From Methylococcaceae bacterium UBA6146 (GTDB lineage Bacteria; Pseudomonadota; Gammaproteobacteria; Methylococcales; Methylomonadaceae), in the NCBI GenBank assembly GCA_002422395.1, contig DIUY01000022.1, positions 1 to 64,000 of the forward strand: a DNA stretch of 64,000 nucleotides, read 5' to 3'. Of the stretch, positions 35,813 through 43,903 are shown in pieces; within the stretch, counting starts at the first letter, position 1; each line of letters opens with the position of its first letter. The notes under the pieces were generated by a model. That model was not told where the DNA came from. It did no database searches and saw only the letters and a list, made by a program, of their open reading frames with translations. Position numbers and translations under genes: made by a program.

Positions 35813-36844
35813 TTAGCCGCGCTTAGCGCCGTGCAAATCGCCTGCAATAGTGGCCACTAACTGGGGGCCTTGATAAATAAGCCCAGTATAGATTTGCACT
35901 AAGCTAGCGCCGGCGGTTATTTTTTCTTGGGCGTCGGCGGCGCTGGCAATTCCCCCTGCGGCAATGATCGGGCAGCGGCCATTTAATTCAACTGCCAAGC
36001 TGCGGATTACCGTTGTGGCTTTCGCTTTAACCGGCGCACCACTTAAACCGCCGGTTTCATGGGCGAGCGGATGGTCCCCCAACATGTCGCGGGCTATGGT
36101 GGTGTTGGTCGCTATCACGCCATCAATAGCAAAATCCAACAGCAATTTGGCGATATGGCTGATTTCCTCGGCTGTCAAATCGGGTGCGATTTTTAGCACC
36201 AATGGCACATAGCGGCCATGTTCTTGCTGTAACTTAAGTTGCTCTTCTTTTAATGCGCCAATAAGTTTTTTAATTTCGTCGCCTTGCTGCAATTGGCGTA
36301 AATTTTGGGTGTTCGGGGAAGAGATGTTAATTGTGACGTAACTGGCTGACGTATAAGCTTTTCGCAACCCCAGCAAGTAATCATCAGCAGCGTTGGCAAT
36401 CGGCGTGTCAAAATTTTTACCGATGTTGATGCCTAAAATGCCGGGGTATCTGCTCTGTTTCACTTGGGCCAGCAAATGGTCTATGCCCAAGTTATTAAAG
36501 CCCATGCGGTTAATAATCGCTTGATGTTCAGGCAGCCTGAACATGCGTGGCTTAGGGTTGCCAGGTTGCGGGCGGGGGGTGACGGTGCCTATTTCGATAA
36601 AACCAAAGCCTAGAGCGGCGAGCGCATTAATATAGTCACCGTTTTTATCCAATCCCGCCGCCAATCCCACCGGATTTTTAAAAGTCAGCCCCATCACCGT
36701 GACAGGTTTGTCTTGGACGGTAGGGTAAAGCAGTTTTGCCAGACCTGATTGGTGCGCCAGCTTTAACAGTTTAAGTGTCGCATCATGGGCGGTTTCTGGG
36801 TTTAGGGAAAATAGTAACGGGCGTAGTAATGGGTATAGGTTCAT
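35813..36844 (-). CDS. pyrD: Dihydroorotate dehydrogenase (quinone), class 2
   Basis: A 343-residue membrane-associated flavoenzyme, oxidising dihydroorotate to orotate in pyrimidine synthesis with quinone as acceptor. An N-terminal helical segment (LYPLLRPLLFSLNPETAHD) for membrane binding marks class 2. It is followed by the FMN barrel with GLTFKNPVGLAAGLDKNG, IGTVTPRPQPGNPKPRMFR read in parts, and ISSPNTQNLRQLQ, which carries the active-site serine region. The length matches E. coli PyrD. A family A repeat separates it from thiO on the same strand. Confidence 0.95.
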   Translation of the reverse strand: MNLYPLLRPLLFSLNPETAHDATLKLLKLAHQSGLAKLLYPTVQDKPVTVMGLTFKNPVGLAAGLDKNGDYINALAALGFGFIEIGTVTPRPQPGNPKPRMFRLPEHQAIINRMGFNNLGIDHLLAQVKQSRYPGILGINIGKNFDTPIANAADDYLLGLRKAYTSASYVTINISSPNTQNLRQLQQGDEIKKLIGALKEEQLKLQQEHGRYVPLVLKIAPDLTAEEISHIAKLLLDFAIDGVIATNTTIARDMLGDHPLAHETGGLSGAPVKAKATTVIRSLAVELNGRCPIIAAGGIASAADAQEKITAGASLVQIYTGLIYQGPQLVATIAGDLHGAKRG

Positions 36845-36859
36845 GATGGCTTAGGGCGG

Positions 36860-36969
36860 TTAAGTGATTATGGATAAGTTTTTCGGCACAAAACGACTGC
36901 GCGTCCTTTACCCTCTGGGGCGCAAGTAAGGACGGGCAGTCGTAGCCCTAAAACTTTTGAGCATGTGTT
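36860..36969 (-). repeat. Interspersed repeat family A, copy 4 (inverted)
   Basis: About 110 bp, inverted relative to the copy at 35548: TAAGTGATTATGG, AAGTTTTTCGGCACAAAACG, CTCTGGGGCGCAAGTAAGG, then CGTAGCCCTAAAACTTTTG. It fills the gap between pyrD and the stop codon of thiO. Confidence 0.8.
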
Positions 36970-38069
36970 TAGTGTGGGCTGGATAGTTTATAAGGTTCGG
37001 GGTTGATTGGGGGCGGGCGCTTTAAGACCAGATCAACCAGCAATTGGGCAGAGGCCGGCCCCATAACCAGGCCATTTCTAAAATGCCCCGCATTAATGCT
37101 CAAGTTGTCAATTTCGGGATGGTTGTCAATATAAGGCACGCCCTGTGCGGTGCCGGGCCTTAAGCCTGCCCAGTGGTGGGCCAGCGGGTAGCCGTTAAGG
37201 GCGGGCAGTAACTTTAGCGCGAATGCTTTGAGTTTGTCGTAAGCGGCAGGCGTGGTGGTTTTGTTAAATTCAGCTTGCTCCACGGTGCTGCCCGCGAGAA
37301 TTTTGCCATCCCGGCGGGGGATGAGGTAGTGGTCGTTTTCCAGCACTATGCTCTGCAAGGTGTCCGGTGTTGCATCAAATAGCAACATTTGCCCTTTGAC
37401 GGGGGTTATTTTGGGTTTTTCGGTGATTGTTTTAGAAAAAATGTCCTGAAACAATTGCCCTGTCCATGCGCCTGTGGCAATAACCAGTTGGTTGATTGCA
37501 AATGGGCCGGCTGTGGTGCCAATAGCGGTGATACGGTTTTTGTCAAGCTTAACAGTGGTCAGTTCGCAATGCTCGGCCACCGTCACCCCCTTGTTGCTGA
37601 GGTCTTGTATTAATGATTTGACCAGGCGCGGATTGCGGGCTTGGGCAATTGTGGGCAACCAAAGCGGGTTTTCAGGTGCTGCGTTTAGGCCGCTAAACTG
37701 TGCTGCGCTGGCTGGTTGGCATGGGATGGCGTTAGCTGCGCACCAGTCGACGGCGGCTTTTAAGTCCGGATTTTGGGTTATCAGCAAGCCGCAAGGCGTC
37801 CATTCGGGGTCTAGGCCCGTGTCAGCAAGCAGTTGGGCGGCTAAATCAGGGTATAAGGCCAGGCTTTGCAGCGTTAATTTCGTGATCGCATCAGCTTGGC
37901 GCCAGGGATATAGCGGCAATAAGATACCGCCGCCTGCCCATGAGGCTTCCTGTCCCAGGCTGTTTTTTTCTATAATCTTGACGGTGGCGCCCGCGTTGGA
38001 GAATGTCCGTGCTGTCAGCAGGCCGATAATGCCGCCGCCAATAATCGTAATGTCGGGTGTGGTGGTCAT
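36969..38069 (-). CDS. thiO: Glycine oxidase ThiO
   Basis: A 366-residue FAD-dependent amine oxidase of the DAO family. The N-terminal dinucleotide motif is IIGGGIIGLLTARTF. It contains EKNSLGQEASWAGGG, typical of ThiO, and a C-terminal GHFRNGLVMGPASAQLL. ThiO makes the glycine imine for the thiazole ring of thiamin in organisms without ThiH. No other thi gene is close, and no TPP riboswitch is visible upstream, so the thiamin role rests on family resemblance. Other DAO-family oxidases remain possible. Confidence 0.85.
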   Translation of the reverse strand: MTTTPDITIIGGGIIGLLTARTFSNAGATVKIIEKNSLGQEASWAGGGILLPLYPWRQADAITKLTLQSLALYPDLAAQLLADTGLDPEWTPCGLLITQNPDLKAAVDWCAANAIPCQPASAAQFSGLNAAPENPLWLPTIAQARNPRLVKSLIQDLSNKGVTVAEHCELTTVKLDKNRITAIGTTAGPFAINQLVIATGAWTGQLFQDIFSKTITEKPKITPVKGQMLLFDATPDTLQSIVLENDHYLIPRRDGKILAGSTVEQAEFNKTTTPAAYDKLKAFALKLLPALNGYPLAHHWAGLRPGTAQGVPYIDNHPEIDNLSINAGHFRNGLVMGPASAQLLVDLVLKRPPPINPEPYKLSSPH

Positions 38070-38428
38070 GAGGGATTTTGGGGATGGGTTTTAATTGTTG
38101 CCGCATAGTATAGCTTACCCCGGCATTGAAAAGTGCCGGGTATGGGGGCTGCAAGTCGGGATATGTAAAATGGTGTATTTTTCCAAAGCGGTGGTGGTTT
38201 TAGTAAGGAAAGTGAGACTGTGTTGTGTTGTTGTTTTTTATACACATTAAGTCCCGTTACTTGGGTTTTTTATGTTAGTTATTGATAAAAAAGGAATAAT
38301 TGTGGTTTCAAAAATAGCATTAAAACTTGTAGTGGATTAGGTTTGCTGCTAATATCGCCATTGTAAAACTCGCTTTGTTGTATAAAAGCAAAACTTGTAA
38401 AATAATAACCTTATAAAAGGGGAAGCCG
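38070..38428. other. Long intergenic region between thiO and the porin-like gene
   Basis: About 360 bp between divergent genes. It holds one perfect hairpin near 38117-38141 (CCCCGGCA...TGCCGGGT) and otherwise AT-rich sequence that presumably carries the promoter of the porin-like gene. No gene is seen. Confidence 0.5.
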
Positions 38429-39325
38429 ATGATGAACAAAAACAAAACAGTCTGGGGCATTGCCGCAGCAACATTAACAATCGCCGGTGCTTTGGTTGCA
38501 CCACAAGCTGCTGTAGCGCACTCAAAAGCGGAGCGTATGGCGGAAGCGGCAAACAATAAAGTTGAAGCGTTGGAAGCCCAACTTCAACAAATGCAATATG
38601 AACTACAAGCATTACGGGCAGAAGCTGGCCGTCCTGTTTCTAGCGCCGATTCTGCCAAAGTCCAAGAGTTGGATCAATGGATGAACTCAGTTAAGTCTGA
38701 ACCAGCTAAAGCTGACAGCAAAGACGACATGGTGTTCTTCCGTGGTGGTTATGCGCATGCTGATAGCCTTAGAGGCGGTACCTTGGACCCTACAGCCCCA
38801 GGCGGTAATTCAGGTGGCGTGTTAAATGGTGCGATAGGCGAACAAGATGCTTGGTACTTTGGCGCAGGTTTCGATTTTAGTTTGAATGATGATCTGTTTG
38901 GTATGATGAGCGGCACTGAAGTGCTTGCTGAATTAATGTTTGATTACAAAGAGTTAGGTGAGAAAGAACCTAATGGTATCACTCCTGCTATAGGTGGGGC
39001 TACTGGGCTTCCTGCGGTTAACACCGAATCAGCTACCGTCAACCAACTGACCTTAGCGGCATCACCAAAAATCAAATTCCTTAAAGGCCAAGCGTTCCGG
39101 CCTTGGTTGATTCCAGTCGGCTTCGAATTGAGTATTGTTAGCCCACCATCTGATGCAATTACCGTCTTAAACCCAGGTATGCAATTCGGTTTAGGTGCTG
39201 ATTACAAAATCTGGAACAATCTTTTTGTAGGTGCTGATGCACGTTACCACTATTCTCCAGACAACGTTGACGGCGTAAACACTAACGGCGTAACGGCCGG
39301 TGGTTATGTCGGTATTGGTTTCTAA
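38429..39325 (+). CDS. Outer-membrane porin-like protein with N-terminal coiled coil
   Basis: A 298-residue protein with a signal peptide (cut after AAVA). The mature protein begins with a short coiled coil (MAEAANNKVEALEAQLQQMQ), as in trimeric porins, and continues in alternating strands ending in a C-terminal aromatic (YVGIGF), the outer-membrane barrel signal. An ATG three bases later is an equal start choice. GGGGAAG precedes it and a strong terminator follows, which suggests a highly expressed single gene. I associate this type with methanotrophic gammaproteobacteria, but from memory only. Confidence 0.8.
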   Translation: MMNKNKTVWGIAAATLTIAGALVAPQAAVAHSKAERMAEAANNKVEALEAQLQQMQYELQALRAEAGRPVSSADSAKVQELDQWMNSVKSEPAKADSKDDMVFFRGGYAHADSLRGGTLDPTAPGGNSGGVLNGAIGEQDAWYFGAGFDFSLNDDLFGMMSGTEVLAELMFDYKELGEKEPNGITPAIGGATGLPAVNTESATVNQLTLAASPKIKFLKGQAFRPWLIPVGFELSIVSPPSDAITVLNPGMQFGLGADYKIWNNLFVGADARYHYSPDNVDGVNTNGVTAGGYVGIGF

Positions 39326-39350
39326 GCAAAACGCTTAAAGCCGGTTAGCA

Positions 39351-39382
39351 AAAAGGGAGGGCATAAAACCCCTCCCTTTTTT
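39351..39382 (+). terminator. Intrinsic terminator of the porin-like gene
   Basis: A 10-bp stem (AAAAGGGAGG with CCTCCCTTTT) with a 10-nt loop, followed by further T residues. It begins 26 bp after the stop codon. Confidence 0.9.
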
Positions 39383-39400
39383 GTGCCTGGAAACGACCCC

Positions 39401-39470
39401 TTGGGAACGGGCATGAAATAATTTCAGTGACTACCGGCAGCCAGTCCTTCAAAGACTGGCAGTCGTAGGC
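39401..39470 (-). repeat. Interspersed repeat family B, copy 3 (inverted)
   Basis: About 70 bp: CGGGCATGAAATAATTTC, then CCAGTCCTTCAAAGACTGG and CAGTCGTAGGC. It is the reverse complement of the copy at 6071-6140 with a few changes. Confidence 0.75.
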
Positions 39471-39549
39471 TCTTACCCATTGTAAAAACACATTTGACTA
39501 CTCGGCTAAGTGGTTTTGCACAGGCCCCTTATTGAGGGTAGCCTAATTT

Positions 39550-39578
39550 TATATTAGACTTGTACAATTTAAAGTACA
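39550..39578 (+). promoter_or_regulatory. YefM-type operator and -10 box of the toxin-antitoxin operon
   Basis: A TATATT -10-like box (39550-39555) is followed by two hexamers, TGTACA (39561-39566) and AGTACA (39573-39578), 12 bp apart centre to centre. Known YefM-YoeB operators use two palindromes with TGTACA cores at that spacing. I see no good -35 box. Confidence 0.6.
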
Positions 39579-39593
39579 TCTTATGGGGGTGTC

Positions 39594-39848
39594 ATGCGTA
39601 TCCTTTCTTTTACCCAAGCAAGAAATAACTTAAAGTCCGTGCTTGATGATGTCATCAACGATGCTGATTGCACCATCATTACCCGCCGTGATGCCGAAAA
39701 TGCGGTGGTCATGTCAATGGGCTATTACCATAGCCTGATAGAAACTGTCCACTTGTTAAAATCACCTGCTAACGCTGCCCACCTTGCCAAATCTATTGGG
39801 CAATACAAAGCGGGTCTTGTTGCCGAACGGGACGTGGTTGATGGCTAG
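39594..39848 (+). CDS. yefM: Type II antitoxin, Phd/YefM family
   Basis: An 84-residue antitoxin. The N-terminal DNA-binding half reads MRILSFTQARNNLKSVLDDV with the family's TRRDAENAVVMSMGYYHSL core, and the variable C-terminal half is expected to wrap the toxin. It would repress its own operon through the TGTACA sites just upstream. It overlaps the toxin start by eight bases (ATGGCTAG), so antitoxin is made first and the toxin is coupled to it. Confidence 0.92.
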   Translation: MRILSFTQARNNLKSVLDDVINDADCTIITRRDAENAVVMSMGYYHSLIETVHLLKSPANAAHLAKSIGQYKAGLVAERDVVDG

Positions 39849-40107
39849 GCTGTTGGCTTGGACTGATGCGGCTTGGAATGACTATTTATATTGGCAGGGA
39901 CAAGACAAAAAAACCTTAAAGCGTATCAACAAGCTAATCGCCGATACTAAACGGACACCATTTACGGGCATGGGCAAGCCGGAGCCGTTGCGGGAAAACT
40001 TGGCAGGTTTTTGGTCTAGGCGCGTCGACGAGTCAAACCGTCTGGTCTATGCGGCCAATGACAGCCACTTAACTATTATTGCTTGCCGATACCATTATCA
40101 AGATTAA
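39841..40107 (+). CDS. yoeB: Type II toxin YoeB (Txe family endoribonuclease)
   Basis: An 88-residue RelE-fold toxin from the ATG at 39841. The text WTDAAWNDYLYWQGQDKKTLKRI, read in two parts, and the late GKPEPLRENLAGFWSRRVDE and RLVYAA match YoeB. The catalytic glutamate (PEPL), arginine (WSRR) and C-terminal HYH-like end (CRYHYQD) are present, so it should be active. YoeB cleaves mRNA in the ribosomal A site. The stop overlaps the next start (TAATG), so a metabolic gene is read on the same transcript. Confidence 0.92.
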   Translation: MARLLAWTDAAWNDYLYWQGQDKKTLKRINKLIADTKRTPFTGMGKPEPLRENLAGFWSRRVDESNRLVYAANDSHLTIIACRYHYQD

Positions 40108-41072
40108 TGAAAACTCTTTATCCTGAACTACAACCTTACCAAATTTTTTTTCTGGAAACCGATAGCAAACATTCAGTTTATGTCGAGCAAAGCGGCAATC
40201 CTGAAGGTATCCCCGTTATTTTTCTGCACGGCGGGCCGTGTTCCGGCACTAAGCCCGATCACCGGCGATTTTTTAATCCTGAACATTATCGGATCATTTT
40301 ATTTGACCAACGTGGTTGTGGCCAATCATTGCCTTTTGGCGAGCTGGAAAACAATACGACGCAAGACTTAATTGACGACATGGAGCGCATCCGGCAACGC
40401 TTGGGCATAATGCGCTGGCTGGTGTTTGGCGGTTCATGGGGCGGCGCCTTGGCGTTATTGTATGCCCAGCAACATCCTTCCGCAGTGGACGGTTTAGTTA
40501 TCCGTGCCGTGTTTTTGGCACGCCAGCAAGACATGGATTGGTTTGCCAAAGATGGGGCGGGGCGCATTTATCCCGAACAATGGCAGCGGTTGGTGGATAG
40601 CATCCATCATCATTACCAAGAAAATCTTATTGAAGGGCTCTGTGCCGCGTTATGGGGCGAAGACGAAGTTGCCAAACGCCGCGTCACCAAGGAGTGGATG
40701 GCCTGGGGCGCTCAAGTGGCCTTGGGAAACGCGTATGATGCCAGCATCCAAAATGAGCATGTCACCGAGAAAATGGTCAAGCAGGCGCGGATGGAACTGC
40801 ATTATGCCAAACATCATTATTTTGTTGCCGAAAACCAGATTCTGGACAATTGCCCGCGCATAAATAAAATCCCGACGGTGATCATCCATGGCCGCCAGGA
40901 TTTGCTTTGCCCGTTGGAAGCTGGCATGAAGCTGCATCTGGCTTTGCCTGATGCCGATTACATTGTGCTGCCTAATGCCGGGCATATCGCCCAGGGCGAA
41001 GAAATGACCGACGCGCTGGTTTGCGCCACTGACCGGTTTGCCGCAAGCTTGCAAAAACGGGGCGATAGATGA
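40107..41072 (+). CDS. pip: Prolyl aminopeptidase
   Basis: A 321-residue alpha/beta hydrolase from the ATG at 40107, removing N-terminal proline from peptides in the cytoplasm. The oxyanion HGGPCSG, DQRGCGQSLPFGE, the nucleophile elbow FGGSWGGALAL (catalytic Ser about residue 110), and late ILHGRQDLLCP-like (IIHGRQDLLCP) and NAGHIAQ residues for Asp and His complete the triad. It starts inside the yoeB stop (TAATG) and overlaps ubiX by four bases. Confidence 0.93.
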   Translation: MKTLYPELQPYQIFFLETDSKHSVYVEQSGNPEGIPVIFLHGGPCSGTKPDHRRFFNPEHYRIILFDQRGCGQSLPFGELENNTTQDLIDDMERIRQRLGIMRWLVFGGSWGGALALLYAQQHPSAVDGLVIRAVFLARQQDMDWFAKDGAGRIYPEQWQRLVDSIHHHYQENLIEGLCAALWGEDEVAKRRVTKEWMAWGAQVALGNAYDASIQNEHVTEKMVKQARMELHYAKHHYFVAENQILDNCPRINKIPTVIIHGRQDLLCPLEAGMKLHLALPDADYIVLPNAGHIAQGEEMTDALVCATDRFAASLQKRGDR

Positions 41073-41674
41073 GCCAGTTAGCGGGTAATGCGGATTCGGC
41101 AATGCCAAAAAAACGTTTGGTCATCGCCATGACTGGCGCGACCGGTGCAGTTTACGGGGTCAGGATGTTGCAGGTGCTCCAGGCTCAGGCGCAATGGGAA
41201 ACGCATCTGGTGATTTCTTCAGCGGGCTTGGTGAACCTTAAATATGAAATGGACATGCAGCGGGCGCAATTGTATGCGCTCGCCGATGTGACGTATGGGA
41301 TCAATGATATTGCCGCCGCTATTGCAAGCGGCTCATTCAAGACGGAAGGCGTGATTATTGCGCCTTGTTCGATGAAAACATTGGCCGCTGTGGCGCATGG
41401 CTTTGGCGACAACCTGATTTCCCGTGCCGCCGATGTCGCTTTGAAGGAGCGGCGTAAAGTGGTGATAATGCCGCGCGAAACGCCGCTTAACCTGGCGCAT
41501 ATCCGCAATATGGCCAGCGTGACGGAAATGGGCGGCATTATTTTCCCCCCGATGCCGGCTTTTTATAGCAAATCTGACTCTGTGGCCGCATTGGTCGATG
41601 AAGGTGTCGGGCGTGTTCTGGATATGTTCGGTGTCGATGTGGCTGGTTTGTTTAAGCCTTGGAATGGTTTGTGA
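41069..41674 (+). CDS. ubiX: Flavin prenyltransferase UbiX
   Basis: A 201-residue UbiX, which prenylates FMN to give the cofactor of the decarboxylase UbiD in ubiquinone synthesis. The flavin-binding start is RLVIAMTGATGAVYGVRML, and the later IAPCSMKTLAAVAHG and RETPLNLAHIRNM segments are typical. Its start overlaps the pip stop (ATGA). A second ATG (MPKKRL) about 11 codons in matches the usual family start and may be the true one. Confidence 0.93.
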   Translation: MSQLAGNADSAMPKKRLVIAMTGATGAVYGVRMLQVLQAQAQWETHLVISSAGLVNLKYEMDMQRAQLYALADVTYGINDIAAAIASGSFKTEGVIIAPCSMKTLAAVAHGFGDNLISRAADVALKERRKVVIMPRETPLNLAHIRNMASVTEMGGIIFPPMPAFYSKSDSVAALVDEGVGRVLDMFGVDVAGLFKPWNGL

Positions 41675-41699
41675 CGGCACATTAAGTTAAAAATCCCCT

Positions 41700-43214
41700 A
41701 TGACCGAAAAACTGTTATCTGCTGTTAATAAGCATCTCATTTGGCTTTTGGCTGGCGTATTTGCCTTGCGTGTCGGCTATCTTTTTGTCAATGGCCTCGA
41801 TTTAATTGGCGATGAAAGCTACTACTGGGATTGGTCCCGTAGGCCTGATTGGTGTTATTACAGCAAGCCGCCCATGGTGGCTTGGCTGATTGGGGCGTTT
41901 ACCGGCGTGGGCGGCGATTATACGGCCATCGTGCGCTTACCTGCTGTGGTGCTAGGGATGGTCTTTTTAGGTTATTTTTATGCGACGGCAAAGGCTTTTT
42001 ATTCGGCGCGGGCCGCCGCTTTTGCCTTGTTGTTGATTTTGGCCATGCCGTTTAATGTGTTGGCCAACTTTATTATGACCATCGACCCGCCGCTGTATTG
42101 CTTCTGGATGATGAGCCTGTACTACTTGCACAAGGCGTTGTTCGGGCACAGCTTAAGTGCCTGGTTTTGGGCGGGGTTGGCAACGGGTGCGGCCTTGCTC
42201 AGCAAGCAAGTTGCTTTATTTATCCCGCTTATGCTGGTTTGTTTTTTGTTGCAGGACAGATCCCGGCATGTTTTATTTAAAAGGGAGTTTTTGTTTTATT
42301 TATGCCCTATTATCGTTTGCTTAATCCCGATTTTGCTGTGGAACCAACAGCATGACTGGGTTATGTTCGGCCATAGCAAAGGGCATTTTGGTATCAAAGA
42401 ATCCGCCACGTTGGCAACCCGGCTGGGGCAAGCGGGCGAGTTTTTGTTGTTTCAATTGTTACTGGTTTCGCCGGTGCTTTTTGTGTTGATCGCCATTATG
42501 GGCTTTAAAGCAACAGGCCGCTTTACTAGGCTAAGCGAGGAAGAACAATTCCTGATGCTGATGGGGCCAATTTTACTTTTAGGCGTGCTGGCATTGAGTT
42601 TGGTGCAAAAAGTGCAGGGCAACTGGCCGATGCCTTTTTATTTTAGTGCGCTAATTTTATTAAGTGGGCAATGGGTTGCAGGCGACTGGAAAAAATGGCT
42701 AAAGACGGGCGTTATTATTGGTTATTTAATGGTGTCGCTCACTTACGCGCTGCCGTTGTTAATCCAAGCGTTTAACCTGCATAACACGGTGATTGACCCC
42801 ACATACCGTTTTAGGCACTGGCATGAGCTGGCTACAGCAATTGATGTGGAACGAAAAAAAGCGTTACCGCCTTCTGAGCGCACTTTTATTATGGCATTGG
42901 GACACCGCTATTTGGCTAGCCAGCTCGCCTTTTATCTGCCCGATCACCCTAACGTTTACCGTTATGAAGAAAATGGGAAAGTCACTTCACAATACGAAGT
43001 GTGGCCTGGCCCTGTTGAATATATAGGCAAAACTGCATTTATCGTGAGTGAAAAAGGCGCGTCAGACATTTCTAAGGTCTTGAAATCAGCGTTTCATAGT
43101 TTCCGCCAAGTGGGCGTCATAGATAATCCCATGGCTAAAAATAGCCATTACAATTTGTTTATAGCTGAAAACCTTAAGTTTTGGCCGCCAAAGACGATGA
43201 AGGGAAATGAATGA
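41700..43214 (+). CDS. Glycosyltransferase family 39 (ArnT-like) membrane protein
   Basis: A 504-residue polytopic protein with about ten membrane spans. After the first span comes the lumen/periplasm-facing DLIGDESYYWDWS, whose acidic residues are the catalytic pattern of GT-C enzymes, then WCYYSKPPMVAWLIG. Such enzymes move a sugar from a polyprenyl-phosphate donor to lipid A or proteins at the outer face of the inner membrane. The PAP2 phosphatase gene overlaps its end, which favours lipid A or undecaprenyl-linked chemistry. True ArnT is not proven. Confidence 0.8.
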   Translation: MTEKLLSAVNKHLIWLLAGVFALRVGYLFVNGLDLIGDESYYWDWSRRPDWCYYSKPPMVAWLIGAFTGVGGDYTAIVRLPAVVLGMVFLGYFYATAKAFYSARAAAFALLLILAMPFNVLANFIMTIDPPLYCFWMMSLYYLHKALFGHSLSAWFWAGLATGAALLSKQVALFIPLMLVCFLLQDRSRHVLFKREFLFYLCPIIVCLIPILLWNQQHDWVMFGHSKGHFGIKESATLATRLGQAGEFLLFQLLLVSPVLFVLIAIMGFKATGRFTRLSEEEQFLMLMGPILLLGVLALSLVQKVQGNWPMPFYFSALILLSGQWVAGDWKKWLKTGVIIGYLMVSLTYALPLLIQAFNLHNTVIDPTYRFRHWHELATAIDVERKKALPPSERTFIMALGHRYLASQLAFYLPDHPNVYRYEENGKVTSQYEVWPGPVEYIGKTAFIVSEKGASDISKVLKSAFHSFRQVGVIDNPMAKNSHYNLFIAENLKFWPPKTMKGNE

Positions 43215-43888
43215 TGGTTATTAAATTAGAGCGTCGTTGGTGTGAGTTCGCAGCTCTTTTGGCCTTGATCTTTCTGACCACCGGTTTTTTTTGGTTTAGT
43301 GACCTTGACCTGCAAGCAGCGGCGTTGTTTTATCAACCGGGCGCTGAAAATAATGCTTGGCCTTGGCAGCACTGGTGGCTTTGGCAGTTATTGTTCCGTT
43401 ATGCCGATGCGTTTATTAGGGTAGCGGCTATGGGTGTGTTGGTGGTTGCGGTTTTAGGCTATTGGTTGCCAAAATTAAAGCCGTTGCAACGTCCCGCGCT
43501 TTATATTTTTTTAGTGATTGTTTTAGGCCCGGGATTGGTTGTCAATCTGGTTTTTAAGGATAACTGGGGAAGGCCCAGGCCTGTCCATGTCAGTGAGTTT
43601 GGTGGCCAACACGATTATATCCCGCCGTTAAAAATCGGCACTACGGGTGAAAAGTCGTTTCCTTGTGGGCATTGTTCGGTAGGGTATGCTTTTTTTGTGC
43701 TGTATTTTTTATCACGCAAACGCAAGCTGTTTTATTTTCTCTTAACGATAGTGTTGGCCTTGCTGATGGGCTTAACCCGCATGTCGGCAGGCGGGCATTT
43801 TATTTCAGATGTTCTATGGTCAGGCTATTTGGTGTTTTTCGTTTCCTGGCTTGTCTATTACGGCTGGTATGAGCGTAAGCGAACGTAA
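43211..43888 (+). CDS. PAP2-family membrane phosphatase
   Basis: A 225-residue protein with about six membrane spans and all three PAP2 motifs: KDNWGRPRP, SFPCGHCS (with the catalytic histidine) and RMSAGGHFISD. In layout it resembles lipid phosphatases that act on lipid A phosphates, undecaprenyl pyrophosphate or phosphatidylglycerophosphate at the periplasmic face. Overlap with the GT39 gene (ATGA) suggests a paired role in modifying lipid A or recycling the polyprenyl carrier. Confidence 0.85.
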   Translation: MMVIKLERRWCEFAALLALIFLTTGFFWFSDLDLQAAALFYQPGAENNAWPWQHWWLWQLLFRYADAFIRVAAMGVLVVAVLGYWLPKLKPLQRPALYIFLVIVLGPGLVVNLVFKDNWGRPRPVHVSEFGGQHDYIPPLKIGTTGEKSFPCGHCSVGYAFFVLYFLSRKRKLFYFLLTIVLALLMGLTRMSAGGHFISDVLWSGYLVFFVSWLVYYGWYERKRT

Positions 43889-43903
43889 ATTAAGCTTAAA
43901 TGG

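Noticed and set aside
38067..38160. TPP riboswitch ahead of thiO.
   Set aside because: No THI-box (CUGAGA, ACCUG) pattern is present; only a simple hairpin is seen.
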